NCBI GenBank assembly: GCA_964391675.1
Contig: CAYMMX010000003.1
Location: 124,001 to 188,000 of the forward strand
DNA length: 64,000 bases
Reading direction: 5' to 3'
From: CAYMMX01 sp964391675
GTDB lineage: Bacteria > Cyanobacteriota > Vampirovibrionia > Gastranaerophilales > Gastranaerophilaceae
The position numbers and the translations under genes were made by a program. Numbering within the stretch: position 1 is the first letter of the stretch; the number at the start of each line of letters is the position of its first letter. Under the pieces are notes generated by a model, which made no database searches, had not been told where the DNA came from, and saw only the letters and a program-made list of their open reading frames with translations. Shown piece after piece: positions 1 through 8,397 of the stretch.

Positions 1-191
1 CCTGATATTTTAACGATGCCATCAACAACAAGAGCTGGCGTTGTCATTACTCCGTAAGAAACAATTTGGGAAATGTCTGTTACCTTTTCAAATTCATATT
101 CGATGCATTGTGAGTCTGCGACAGATCTAACTTTATCTGCTAATTCATTACACTTTTTACAACCTGTTCCTAAAATTTTTATCTGTTTCAT
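1..191 (-). CDS. Small thioredoxin-like redox protein (3' end outside window)
   Basis: About 63 residues are visible; the C-terminus runs off the left edge. The protein begins MKQIKILGTGCKKCNELADK, with a CxxC redox pair (GCKKC) right after the first strand, and continues into the thioredoxin-fold cis-proline strand (VMTTPALVVDG). This is the pattern of the small 'redox-active disulfide protein 2' / archaeal-type mini-thioredoxins of about 75-80 residues. It is transcribed divergently from an ArsR-family regulator and a CSCSACP permease, a trio that recurs in bacteria. I infer a role in thiol or metal(loid) handling linked to that permease. Cytoplasmic, with no signal peptide. The start ATG is the first in frame after the intergenic region. 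Confidence 0.85.
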   Translation of the reverse strand, partial: MKQIKILGTGCKKCNELADKVRSVADSQCIEYEFEKVTDISQIVSYGVMTTPALVVDGIVKIS

Positions 192-280
192 TTTTTTACA
201 CCATTACACGAAACCGTTATGGTATCGTCTTTCATATTTTTTTTACAAACTGCTAATTTTTTCTTTTATCGGCTTACTGG

Positions 281-375
281 CATTAATGCACTCGCTGATT
301 TTAGCTTCGTCCCTCTTTAGTATTAAGACCCGCCCGCTCGCATCTGCTTTGCTTGCATGTTTTAAGCCGTTTAAC
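281..375. other. GC-rich non-coding stretch upstream of arsR
   Basis: The 258-bp divergent intergenic region holds a patch of clearly higher G+C than its surroundings. It contains GCTTTGCTTGC (346-356) and GCCGTTTAAC (366-375). The same two words, the first in reverse complement, occur in the GC-rich patch next to tRNA-Gln (44177-44187 and 44210-44219). A reading frame of 124 codons crosses this region on the plus strand, but it overlaps the thioredoxin gene on the opposite strand and looks like a shadow. I see no gene here. It may be a degenerate repeat. Confidence 0.3.
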
Positions 376-378
376 CAA

Positions 379-406
379 TTGCATTTTAACAAGTATATGA
401 TAAAAT
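379..406 (+). promoter_or_regulatory. Candidate promoter of the arsR-permease operon
   Basis: TTGCAT (379-384) and TAAAAT (401-406) are spaced 16 bp apart, about 45 bp before the regulator start. Just downstream, around 409-432, lies an AT-rich imperfect dyad (ATATAGTCATATAGATAAT), where an ArsR-type repressor could bind to autoregulate. The -35 match is weak. Confidence 0.35.
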
Positions 407-449
407 TGCAATATAGTCATATAGATAATATCATGTTGAGGGATTAAAA

Positions 450-779
450 ATGGATAAAGAATTTTATAAACTAAAAACTAATATTATTAAAGCACTTGCA
501 AACCCAACAAGATTAATGATAATTGATTGTCTTAGAGATGGTGAGAAATGTGTTTGTGAAATTGTTGAACAGTTACAAGAGGAACAGTCAAATATTTCAA
601 AATGCCTCGGTATCTTGAAGGCAAACGGACTTATTAAAGACAGAAAAGAAGGATTAAATGTATATTATAGGTTAAACTTATGTTGCATAAACGAATTTTT
701 CTGCTGTTTAGATAATATAATTTCAGAAAATTTAAATCAACAAAAAGAATTGATAAATAAGGTATTGAGGGGTAAATAA
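450..779 (+). CDS. ArsR-family winged-helix repressor
   Basis: A 109-residue protein with the ArsR/SmtB fold. It has an N-terminal helix, the stretch ALANPTRLMIIDCLRDGEKCVCEIVEQL with the metal-sensing ELCVC-like motif (here KCVCEI, about residues 30-35), then the recognition helix (SNISKCLGILKANGLI) and the wing (RKEGLNVYYRL). The paired cysteines of KCVCEI fit the thiolate site of ArsR/CadC-type sensors. Additional cysteines follow near residue 75 (LCCINEFFCC). A ribosome binding site (GAGGGA) precedes the ATG. The stop codon abuts the permease ATG, so the two are translationally coupled. It probably represses this cassette in response to a thiophilic metal or metalloid; which one is not visible. 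Confidence 0.9.
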   Translation: MDKEFYKLKTNIIKALANPTRLMIIDCLRDGEKCVCEIVEQLQEEQSNISKCLGILKANGLIKDRKEGLNVYYRLNLCCINEFFCCLDNIISENLNQQKELINKVLRGK

Positions 780-1763
780 ATGTTTGATATATTCAAGCCT
801 ATCGAAATATTTGCAAATTTTGTAGTTTATAATCTATTTAAAATAACACCGCATTCGCATTTAGGTGATAGCGTACAATTTTTTGTTTATGACACAATAA
901 AAATCTTTATATTAATTCTTATTATTAGCTTTGCAGTAGGATATATTAAAAGTTTCTTCACCCCTGAAAAAACAAAAAAGCATTTGACAGGATTGCCTTT
1001 AGGCGTCGGTAATATTCTTGCAGCACTTTTGGGTGTTGTAACTCCATTCTGCTCTTGCTCAGCTTGTCCTTTGTTTATAGGGTTTGTGGAAGCTGGAATA
1101 CCGTTAGGAGTAACTTTTTCTTATCTTATTGCCGCTCCGATGATAAATGAAGTTGCTTTGATTTTGTTATGGGGACTATTTGGAATAAAAGTCGCTTTGT
1201 TGTACATTATTTCAGGTCTGTTTGTTGCGATTTTCGGAGGAATAATTATCGGAGAATTGAAACTTGAAAGATTTGTTGAAGACTTTGTTTACCAAATAAA
1301 AAATGTTCATCAGACTTGTAGTTGCAATTCAAGTCAAAATTCAACAACAAACAAAGAACGATTAAAAGAAGCCAAAGAAAGTGCATTAGAAATATTTAAA
1401 AAAGTTTACTTGTACATAATTATTGGTGTAGGCATAGGAGCTTTAATACACGGTTTTATCCCAACGGGATTACTTGTAAAGTATGCAGGAGTACAAAATC
1501 CTTTTGCAGTTCCAATCGCAGTCATAATTGGTGTTCCGCTTTATGCAAATATTGCAGGGGTTTTGCCGATAACAGAAGTTTTGGTTAAGCAGGGACTACC
1601 AATAGGAACAGTTTTAGCATTTACAATGGCTGTTACGGCTTTATCTTTTCCCGAAATGATAATTTTAAGAAAAGTTTTAAAAGCTCAATTATTAGGAATA
1701 TTTGTAGCAATTTTAACAGTAGCGATAATTTGTACAGGGTATTTATTTAATTTTTTATTATAA
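780..1763 (+). CDS. Permease of the ArsP/DUF318 family
   Basis: A 327-residue polytopic inner-membrane protein of the PF03773 (ArsP_1, 'predicted permease') family. It has about eight hydrophobic segments. The family hallmark is a cysteine-rich proline motif in the third segment (TPFCSCSACPLFIG, near residues 88-101), followed by GIPLGVTFSYLIAAPMINE. A central hydrophilic loop (about 178-200) carries CSC and is Asn/Ser/Lys-rich. The second half repeats the architecture with GVPLYANIAGVLPI. Members of this family export or handle organoarsenicals, Cu/Zn or other ions. The gene starts immediately after the ArsR stop with GAGGGG as ribosome binding site, and a thioredoxin-like gene lies divergently. 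The substrate cannot be assigned. Confidence 0.87.
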   Translation: MFDIFKPIEIFANFVVYNLFKITPHSHLGDSVQFFVYDTIKIFILILIISFAVGYIKSFFTPEKTKKHLTGLPLGVGNILAALLGVVTPFCSCSACPLFIGFVEAGIPLGVTFSYLIAAPMINEVALILLWGLFGIKVALLYIISGLFVAIFGGIIIGELKLERFVEDFVYQIKNVHQTCSCNSSQNSTTNKERLKEAKESALEIFKKVYLYIIIGVGIGALIHGFIPTGLLVKYAGVQNPFAVPIAVIIGVPLYANIAGVLPITEVLVKQGLPIGTVLAFTMAVTALSFPEMIILRKVLKAQLLGIFVAILTVAIICTGYLFNFLL

Positions 1764-1775
1764 TGGTTAATAACA

Positions 1776-1955
1776 TTAAACTATTTTTTTAATATTTTTT
1801 ACAACAGAAGACAAATTTACATCAAAATATTTAGCACTTAAATCATAAAACTTTTGAGTAATTTTTCTGATGTTGTGCTTTTGAGAGTAACATTTTAAAA
1901 GATGCTTTAAATAGCATCTTTTTAGTATATTTTTATATGAAAATTTAAGTATCAT
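1776..1955 (-). CDS. Possible 59-residue Spo0A C-terminal-like helix-turn-helix protein or remnant
   Basis: A 59-codon frame whose ATG overlaps the TGA of the upstream HExxH gene (ATGA), as in coupled genes. The C-terminal half reads KITQKFYDLSAKYF-DVNLSSVVKNIKKIV. By eye this aligns with the end of the Spo0A DNA-binding domain (pattern ITxxLYPxIAxKF-xTTxxxVExxIRxxI), and the preceding YLKHLL fits the YLREAI helix. Against it, a 10-bp hairpin with a T-run (1897-1923) that looks like the terminator of the permease gene lies inside the frame and encodes part of its N-terminal half. It could be a real small regulator, a decayed domain, or chance. Confidence 0.4.
   Translation of the reverse strand: MILKFSYKNILKRCYLKHLLKCYSQKHNIRKITQKFYDLSAKYFDVNLSSVVKNIKKIV
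1897..1923 (+). terminator. Rho-independent terminator after the permease
   Basis: A perfect 10-bp stem (AAAAGATGCT / AGCATCTTTT) with a 6-nt loop, followed by TTTTT on the plus strand. It lies 134 bp after the permease stop and could also stop transcription from the minus strand. Confidence 0.65.
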
Positions 1956-2977
1956 TTCATTTTTTCGTAGTATTGTTTTATAAGATCCGAATGAGATTCA
2001 GTATATGACTTAGCTTTTTCGTTTGCATCTATTTCCAAATAATTATTTTTATAATCTTTATGTATTTTTAAGACATTTGCCTGATGTGCCTCTATTGAAC
2101 CAAAATCAGCTATACACTGGAATTTAGATAATAGCGGAGGATAATTTTCAAACGCATCCATATATTTTAAGGCAATAGCCTCTTCTTCTGTACCTTTTGG
2201 GATAAACCCTTTTTGTTTAAGAACTTTATTATAAAATGTTTTATTCTTTTCAATATCAAAATTTTTAATTTTTTTTCTTTCGCTTTTTAATTGTCCTAGT
2301 AATATTTTTTTATTACTATTTAGTAATTTAATTTCTTTCTTAATTTCTTTAACTTTATTTTTATCTTTGGATACCTTAATATCTGCATTTAGCTTTTCAA
2401 GCTTATCATCAAAAATATTACGGGATTCAAGTTTATTTAAAAGTTCAGTTTGCTTTTTTACATAATCATTAAGCATATTTATAAATTTTTCCTGCATACC
2501 TTCAAGACGGAAAACTTGTGTTGCTTGGACTTTATGTTGAGATTCGTGACAAGCTAATGTAAAATTTATACTTCTAAAATATTTATCATAGTCAAAATAT
2601 TCAGGTAAAAACTTACTAATTGCGACTATTTGCGGTTGTTTTTTATTAATTACAATACCAGAATCAATCGGATTAAAATATCCTCCTGCATATGTTTGCT
2701 CAAATGTTAATAAACTATTATTATCTAAATTTCCATAATCTTTTAGATATTTTTGTGAAACCTCTCTTATCATTTCTTTGTTTTGCCTGATGTTTTTTTG
2801 CATAGGAATAAAAAACTTAATTTTTATTCCTAATAATTCTCTGGGAGTTAATTTACTAATATCTTTTACTTCATGGCCTTTAAAACCGAGAGTATCCGGT
2901 ATATTAGTTAGAATATTATGTTTTATAAACGATGTTTTATATTGGTTTGATTTTAAATTTAAATTTGTTATTTTCAT
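1952..2977 (-). CDS. Orphan protein with N-terminal GFKG motif and HExxH zinc-protease-like motif
   Basis: 341 residues, family not recognised. The Asn/Lys-rich N-terminus has GFKG at 31-34, like three other orphans in this window. At 144-148 it has HESQH within a hydrophobic helix (INFTLACHESQHKV), a textbook HExxH zinc site. A candidate third ligand is in TEEEAIALKYMDAFENYP (264-266) or SIEAHQ (about 294-297). Residues about 165-250 are very Lys/Glu-rich and likely form a coiled coil inserted between the two putative active-site parts. No clear signal peptide or membrane segment. I infer a gluzincin-type metallopeptidase, possibly acting outside the cell or on host material. Activity is not established. 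Confidence 0.7.
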   Translation of the reverse strand: MKITNLNLKSNQYKTSFIKHNILTNIPDTLGFKGHEVKDISKLTPRELLGIKIKFFIPMQKNIRQNKEMIREVSQKYLKDYGNLDNNSLLTFEQTYAGGYFNPIDSGIVINKKQPQIVAISKFLPEYFDYDKYFRSINFTLACHESQHKVQATQVFRLEGMQEKFINMLNDYVKKQTELLNKLESRNIFDDKLEKLNADIKVSKDKNKVKEIKKEIKLLNSNKKILLGQLKSERKKIKNFDIEKNKTFYNKVLKQKGFIPKGTEEEAIALKYMDAFENYPPLLSKFQCIADFGSIEAHQANVLKIHKDYKNNYLEIDANEKAKSYTESHSDLIKQYYEKMK

Positions 2978-3115
2978 AAATGTAAACCCTTTAATTAAAC
3001 TTTATAAAACGTGTAAAAATACTTTTTGCTAGTTAAAGTTAAAATTTTACAATAAATTATTGATATGTTGTCAAAAATATGTTTAAATAAATAAATTAGT
3101 TTATAGGGGGTTTTT

Positions 3116-3340
3116 ATGAGTTTAAAATATGAATTAGACAATTTAGCAATTAATGCAAAAGAATGGTATTACATTAAAACGGATATTCGGGGGAATGAAA
3201 TACAAACATTAGGTTATCATTCAAGCTCCATTGTCTCTTTTACAACTGATGCAGAAAATGATACCCTCATAATTAATACTGTTGAAGGTTCTACTCATAT
3301 TATTCCTATTTCAAGAATAGTAAGAGTAGAATATAAATAA
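3116..3340 (+). CDS. Small hypothetical protein
   Basis: A 74-residue soluble protein of unknown family. A strong ribosome binding site (AGGGGG, 6 nt before ATG) supports it. The sequence looks like an N-terminal helix (KYELDNLAINAKEWYYI) followed by beta strands (SSIVSFTTDAENDTLIINT, THIIPISRIVRVEYK). That suggests a small beta-barrel or SH3-like fold, but I cannot assign a function. It stands alone, convergent with adenine deaminase and only 2 bp from its end. Confidence 0.7.
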   Translation: MSLKYELDNLAINAKEWYYIKTDIRGNEIQTLGYHSSSIVSFTTDAENDTLIINTVEGSTHIIPISRIVRVEYK

Positions 3341-3342
3341 AA

Positions 3343-5013
3343 TTATTCGAATAAATTTGTAAATTTAAATTTTTCAACATCAAACAAACCTTTATCACTA
3401 AGTTTAAGATCAGGAATTACAAGTAAAGCCATAAAAGAAAGTGTCATAAAAGGGTCTGTTAAAGTTGATCCGAGATTTTTTGCCTCATTTTCAATTCTTA
3501 TATATTCTTTTGCAACTTTAAAGGCACCTTTAGTAGTCATAAGACCGGCTACAGGCAAAGGTAAAATACTTTCTTTATCCTTATCAACAACACAAAGGCC
3601 ACCTTTATTTTCGATAATTAAATTAACAGCCTTTGTAATGTCTTTGTCATTTGTTCCTACAGCTATTATGTTATGAGAATCATGGGAAACAGATGATGCT
3701 ATTGCTCCAGTCTTTAAACCAAAGTTTTTAATAAAAGCAACCGCAGGAGGTAAGTTTTTATATCTGTTTATAACTGTTATTTTTAATATATCCTTTTCAA
3801 TATCAGGAATTATTTTATTATTTTGGACTTTTGGCTCGACTATTAGTTTTTTAGTTATTAATTGTCCATCAATTGCTTCTATTACCTTTATATTTTTACC
3901 TTCGTAATTAATTACAAACTCTTCTTCTTTTTTGAGAAAAATTTGAAAATTATTTATTGGCTTGGTTTTTATTTTTGGAATAAGTGACCAACCCTTATTT
4001 GCAACAACATCTCCATTAATAACTGTTTTCAAAATATTTAAGCTTTCAAAATTATCTATTTCTATAAAATCAGCTTTATCACCTTTTTGTAATAATCCCA
4101 CATCAAGATTGTAATGTTTAACCGGATTTACACAAGCACACTTTAAAATTTTCATTTTATCATACCCTAAAGAAAGAGCTTTTTTTACAAGCAGATTAAT
4201 ATGACCTTCTGCCAAGTCATTAGGATGTCTGTCATCACTTGAAAACATACAATAATCAGGGTATTCTTCAATTAAAGTACTTAGAGCATTAAAATCTTTG
4301 GCTGCAGAACCTTCTCTTATAAGAATTTTCATTCCAAGTTTAATTTTTTCCAGTGCTTCTTCTTTTGTATATGCCTCATGATCTGTTGAAATCCCGGCAT
4401 TTATATACTTCTTTAAATCATCTCCTACAATTCCGGGGATATGACCATCAATAGGTTTTTTGCTCTGTTTTGCAATACTTATTTTTTCTAATACCTCTTT
4501 ATCCTCTGAGATTACTCCGGGAAAATCCATCATTTCCCCTAAATATTTTATCTCCTCTCTTTTTAATAGTTTTTTTACTTCTAATGATCCTATAGTTGCT
4601 CCTGAAGTTTCAAATGCTGTTGCAGGAACACAAGATGGCGCCCCAAAATAAAATTTAAATGGAACTTTATTTCCATTTCTAATCATAAAATTTATACCTT
4701 CTATACCCAAAACATTTGCTATCTCATGTGGATCAGAAACAACAGCAACCATACCATTTTTTACAGCTGTTCTTGCAAATTCGGATGGAACGAGCATAGA
4801 ACTTTCTATGTGTATGTGAGAATCGATAAATCCTGGTAAAATATAATTATTATACTTTTCATTTTTTCTTATAATTTTTTTTATTTTTCCGTTTTTAATT
4901 TCAATTATTCCCGGGTAAATTTCGTTATTAGTAATATCTACAATATTTCCTGATATTATTTTTATTTTTTTTATTTTATCTTTATTTTCAATTTTACGAA
5001 CTAATCTAAACAA
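3343..5013 (-). CDS. ade: Adenine deaminase
   Basis: Deaminates adenine to hypoxanthine for purine salvage. It belongs to the amidohydrolase superfamily adenine deaminase family: metal-binding HIHIESSM with the following MLVPSEFA, then AVVSDPHEIANVLG, DGHIPG, STDHEA and the FSSDDRHPNDL segment carrying the catalytic Asp. The C-terminal lobe has VASSVSHDSHNIIAVG. I place the start at a TTG (5013) that is 7 nt after GAGG. The frame extends upstream to another TTG at 5043 without a ribosome binding site. The resulting length of 556 residues is usual for the family. It is cytoplasmic and monocistronic, about 110 bp from lysC. All family motifs look intact. Confidence 0.93.
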   Translation of the reverse strand: MFRLVRKIENKDKIKKIKIISGNIVDITNNEIYPGIIEIKNGKIKKIIRKNEKYNNYILPGFIDSHIHIESSMLVPSEFARTAVKNGMVAVVSDPHEIANVLGIEGINFMIRNGNKVPFKFYFGAPSCVPATAFETSGATIGSLEVKKLLKREEIKYLGEMMDFPGVISEDKEVLEKISIAKQSKKPIDGHIPGIVGDDLKKYINAGISTDHEAYTKEEALEKIKLGMKILIREGSAAKDFNALSTLIEEYPDYCMFSSDDRHPNDLAEGHINLLVKKALSLGYDKMKILKCACVNPVKHYNLDVGLLQKGDKADFIEIDNFESLNILKTVINGDVVANKGWSLIPKIKTKPINNFQIFLKKEEEFVINYEGKNIKVIEAIDGQLITKKLIVEPKVQNNKIIPDIEKDILKITVINRYKNLPPAVAFIKNFGLKTGAIASSVSHDSHNIIAVGTNDKDITKAVNLIIENKGGLCVVDKDKESILPLPVAGLMTTKGAFKVAKEYIRIENEAKNLGSTLTDPFMTLSFMALLVIPDLKLSDKGLFDVEKFKFTNLFE

Positions 5014-5127
5014 AGCATTTTCCTCTATAAATCTAAAATACAATTTATAAATTTATAGAACAAAAGATATATTTTTGCAATTTAAACTAAAAATAATAAC
5101 AATTATCAAAATAAATTAATTTTAATA

Positions 5128-6396
5128 TTAAACCTCTGGCGGTAAATCACCTTTAACTTCTGCAATTACATCAGAATCCAAATTAAAAACTGTATGTAGC
5201 GCTTTTAATGAGCGATTGGCATCAGATTTTTCGACAAGGCAACTTATCTTGATTTCACTTGTAGAAATCATTTTAATGTTTATTTTTAAATTTGCTAAAG
5301 TTTCAAACATTGAAGCTGCTATTCCTGATCTATCAATCATTCCGGCACCTACTATAGAAATTTTTGCAATGTTTTCATCTATATGAATAGATTTTGCTCC
5401 TATATCTTCTTTTATTTTTTCTAAAATTGAATCAGCCTTGATTAAATCTGCTTTATCAATTGTAAATGCTATATCATTTGTATTAGTTGCATGTCTTGCA
5501 TAAGACTGAATAATCATGTCAACCGAAATATTCTCATCACCTAAAGCTTTAAATAATTTTGCCGCATGACCGGGAGCATCCGGTACGTCACAAAATACAA
5601 CTCTAACTTGTGTTAAATCCGCTGCAACACCGGTAACTGGTTGGTATATTTCCATATTTTCTGCTCCTATAATTAAAGTTCCTTTATTATCTAAGTTAAA
5701 AGTAGACCGTACTCTCAACGGTACATCAAATTGTTTTGCAGTTTCTACAGAGCGTGGATGCAATACATTAGCTCCAACTCGCGCAAGTTCTAACATTTCA
5801 TCATAAGAGATTGTTTTCAATCTTGATGCATTTGGAACAATTCTCGGATCCGTAGTGTAAACTCCTTCTACATCTGTATAAATATCACAACTTGAAGCTT
5901 TTAGTGCAGCCGCCAAGGCAACTGCAGATGTATCAGATCCGCCTCTGCCTAATGTAGTGATATCCCCGTCTTGTGTTATTCCCTGAAAACCTGCAACTAC
6001 TATAATTTTACCTTTATTTAAATTATCTATCAGTTTATCTGTTTTAATATCAATAATTCTTGCTTTTTGGTGTACATTTTCGGTAATTATACCTATTTGC
6101 ATTGCATTCATACTTATTGCTTCATATCCTTTTTCTTGAATAGCCATTGCCAAAAGAGCAATTGAAACCCCTTCTCCTGTTGATAAAAGCATATCCATTT
6201 CTCTTGCAGATGGGTTTGGACTTATATCTTTCGCCATTTTTACAAGATAATCCGTAGTATGTCCCATTGCAGAGACAACAACAACAACGTCATTACCAAA
6301 TTTTTTTTCTCTGATAACCGCATCAGCTACTTTTTTTATTTTATCGGTATCTGCTATCGAGGTACCACCAAATTTTTGAACAATTATCTTTTTCAT
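5128..6396 (-). CDS. lysC: Aspartate kinase
   Basis: Phosphorylates L-aspartate, the first step towards Lys, Thr and Met. 422 residues. The N-terminal amino-acid kinase domain has KFGGTS (8-13), VVVVSAMG, FQGIT, and TTLGRGGSDTSA (substrate and ATP site). Two C-terminal ACT domains cover roughly 265-415, with VTGVAADLTQVRV and the second repeat KISIVGAGMIDRSGIAA. The length and ACT pair match monofunctional, feedback-regulated cyanobacterial/Bacillus-type enzymes. It lies 6 bp after the TPR gene in a run of same-strand genes from fliO. No lysine riboswitch is visible, consistent with being inside an operon; regulation is probably allosteric. Confidence 0.96.
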   Translation of the reverse strand: MKKIIVQKFGGTSIADTDKIKKVADAVIREKKFGNDVVVVVSAMGHTTDYLVKMAKDISPNPSAREMDMLLSTGEGVSIALLAMAIQEKGYEAISMNAMQIGIITENVHQKARIIDIKTDKLIDNLNKGKIIVVAGFQGITQDGDITTLGRGGSDTSAVALAAALKASSCDIYTDVEGVYTTDPRIVPNASRLKTISYDEMLELARVGANVLHPRSVETAKQFDVPLRVRSTFNLDNKGTLIIGAENMEIYQPVTGVAADLTQVRVVFCDVPDAPGHAAKLFKALGDENISVDMIIQSYARHATNTNDIAFTIDKADLIKADSILEKIKEDIGAKSIHIDENIAKISIVGAGMIDRSGIAASMFETLANLKINIKMISTSEIKISCLVEKSDANRSLKALHTVFNLDSDVIAEVKGDLPPEV

Positions 6397-6402
6397 TTTA
6401 TT

Positions 6403-7902
6403 CTAACTTCTGTCTAATCCGGCAATTAATTCGTTTTTTTCCTCAGAATAAATAAACTCACCGGGGTAAAGTTTTTCTATTTCAACTGCAATTTCTATTG
6501 CCTTTTCAGTATTATAGTCAGAAAGGTTTTCTTTGGCAAGTATATAATTAACATTAAACAAATAATTCAAACAATCAATATTTTTATTATCAATCTTGTA
6601 TGCTTTTTGAAGCTTTTTAACTGCATTATTATAATCTTTTTGTTCTATAAGAAATTTTGCATAACTTATGTAACTATTTATTTCATCCGGTTCATATTCA
6701 ATTGCTTTTTGATAGTAAAAATTTGCATTATTTACATCGCCTAAAAAACCATATGATTGAGCAATTCTTTCATAGTTTTTAGTCATTTTTGCAGATATTT
6801 CAAAAACTTTATTAAAGTAATTTATCGCTTCATTGTACTGCTGTTTCTCAAAGTAAATTTGTGCCAATGTATCCAAAGAAGGTATATCTTTAGGGTTAAT
6901 TTCAAGTGCTTTTTTAAATAATTCAAGCGCATTATCATAATCTTTAAGTTTAAAAAAAGAAACTCCTAATGACACAAAAGCTAATTCGTTTTTGTCATTA
7001 ATTGCAATTGCTTCTTTAAATTTTTCCTTTGACTCTTCATAAAGCTTAAAATGCTGCAATGATAATCCCCAAGAAATATAGAAATAATAGTTTAATAAGC
7101 ACTCTCTTTGTCCTATTTCGTAATATTTTAAGCTTTCATCCTGATTATCAAGATGCATATAATTTTCTGCAATAATCATATAAGTTTCTGCCTTTTTATT
7201 AAAAATATCCAGAGCTTTAAGAGCATAATTAAGGCTTTTTTTATAATTTTCTTCTTTAAAAAAGATATAAGCTAAATAGTAATATGCCTCATTATGATTT
7301 TGAACCGAGGAAATAATTGTACTAAATTTTTCTTTTGCTGCCTGAGTATCACCCAACTCCAAGTCCACAAGTCCCAAAAAATATAATGCAGATATATTTG
7401 TATTATGCATTTTATTAGCCTTATTAAATTTTTCTCTAGCCTCTTTGAATTTCTTCTGCCTTACATAAGAAATACCCCAATTAATAAATATATCAGCATT
7501 ATTAGGGTCAATCTTTAAAGCTTTGGAAAAATTTTCTTCTGCATTTTCGTAATCCTTCATCTCTGTAAGAATATTGCCTAAGAAGCAATATGCTTTAGAA
7601 TTATTACTATCCAAGCTTAATGCTTTGATATAATATTCCTTTGCTTGCTCAAATTTTCCTTCTTTTGTTTTTAAAATCCCCAAATTAATATAAGATTCGG
7701 GTGTTTTATGAACCATCATCGTTGAAGATATTAATTTTTGTTCGGCTAGTTCAACATCTCCAATCTGTGCAAGATGCATTGCCCAATTAACATATGCAAC
7801 AGAAGGAAGATAAGGATTTTTTGATATTTTTTTATAATCATTAACTTCGTTATCCAGTTTTTTTATTCCGTCAAAAATATTTTTTAAGAATTTAAAAGAC
7901 AA
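6403..7902 (-). CDS. Tetratricopeptide repeat protein
   Basis: 499 residues made almost entirely of TPR units (about a dozen 34-residue helix pairs, with recurring A-Y-x-x-L-G-x-x and F-x-K-A-L-x-I-x-P/D-x-N). These include the consensus-like stretches at about 85-150 (YYIKALSLDSNNSKAYCFLG) and 300-350. No signal peptide, so a cytoplasmic scaffold. The start is a TTG 7 nt after GAGG, lying 19 bp inside the end of kdsC, so the two genes are coupled. It sits between kdsC and lysC, downstream of fliO. The partner is unknown. Bacterial TPR proteins of this kind often serve envelope assembly, which fits the neighbours only loosely. Confidence 0.88.
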   Translation of the reverse strand: MSFKFLKNIFDGIKKLDNEVNDYKKISKNPYLPSVAYVNWAMHLAQIGDVELAEQKLISSTMMVHKTPESYINLGILKTKEGKFEQAKEYYIKALSLDSNNSKAYCFLGNILTEMKDYENAEENFSKALKIDPNNADIFINWGISYVRQKKFKEAREKFNKANKMHNTNISALYFLGLVDLELGDTQAAKEKFSTIISSVQNHNEAYYYLAYIFFKEENYKKSLNYALKALDIFNKKAETYMIIAENYMHLDNQDESLKYYEIGQRECLLNYYFYISWGLSLQHFKLYEESKEKFKEAIAINDKNELAFVSLGVSFFKLKDYDNALELFKKALEINPKDIPSLDTLAQIYFEKQQYNEAINYFNKVFEISAKMTKNYERIAQSYGFLGDVNNANFYYQKAIEYEPDEINSYISYAKFLIEQKDYNNAVKKLQKAYKIDNKNIDCLNYLFNVNYILAKENLSDYNTEKAIEIAVEIEKLYPGEFIYSEEKNELIAGLDRS

Positions 7903-8369
7903 TCCACAACCTCTCTAAATGCACCATTTCCACCGTATTCGTTTGTTATTTGAACACCCTTTACTTCTTTTACTTTTGATGTTGAATTGGGAACTGTAAT
8001 TTTAACAGATGAATAGTTTAAACAATCTATATCGTTAATATCATCACCTATATATAAAAAATCTTCATTTTTTAAATCATATTTATTCACTATAGATTTC
8101 AAAACTTCAATTTTATTTCTTATATTTTGGTGAACCTCTTTCAAGTTAAATCTCTGGGCCAGTAAGTCAATAACAGGATTGTTTTCTCCTGAAATAAAGA
8201 TTAAATCTTTTCCTGCTTTTTTTAATAGTGAAACAGCCATTATGTCTTTAAAATTTAATTTTCTTGATATATTTAATTCTTGATCAACATAAATACAATT
8301 GTCGGTCATAATACCGTCAAAGTCTGATATAATCAATTTTACTGTTTTAGGAATTTTTAATTCTGTCAT
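7884..8369 (-). CDS. kdsC: 3-deoxy-D-manno-octulosonate 8-phosphate phosphatase (KdsC-type HAD)
   Basis: Hydrolyses KDO-8-phosphate to KDO for the LPS core. 161 residues of HAD subclass C0/IIIA: motif I SDFDGIMTD with nucleophile Asp16 and acid/base Asp18, motif II ISGE near residue 60, a motif III lysine (RNKIEVL), and motif IV YIGDDINDID. The C-terminal GGNGAFREVVDCLL loop is typical of KdsC, which acts as a tetramer without a cap domain. It agrees with lptA/lptC elsewhere in the window in indicating an LPS-bearing outer membrane. It lies 28 bp downstream of fliO, and its end overlaps the TPR gene. A related phosphatase (e.g. NeuA-linked) is less likely. Confidence 0.9.
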   Translation of the reverse strand: MTELKIPKTVKLIISDFDGIMTDNCIYVDQELNISRKLNFKDIMAVSLLKKAGKDLIFISGENNPVIDLLAQRFNLKEVHQNIRNKIEVLKSIVNKYDLKNEDFLYIGDDINDIDCLNYSSVKITVPNSTSKVKEVKGVQITNEYGGNGAFREVVDCLLNS

Positions 8370-8397
8370 ATATCTTTTATTCCAAATAAATTAAAAT

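Noticed and set aside
73..447. 124-codon plus-strand frame over the left intergenic region
   Set aside because: It overlaps the thioredoxin-like gene on the opposite strand and reads as hydrophobic low-complexity sequence without a ribosome binding site; a shadow frame.
5014..5043. Ten extra codons at the adenine deaminase N-terminus
   Set aside because: The longer frame starts at a TTG without a ribosome binding site, whereas GAGG precedes the TTG at 5013.
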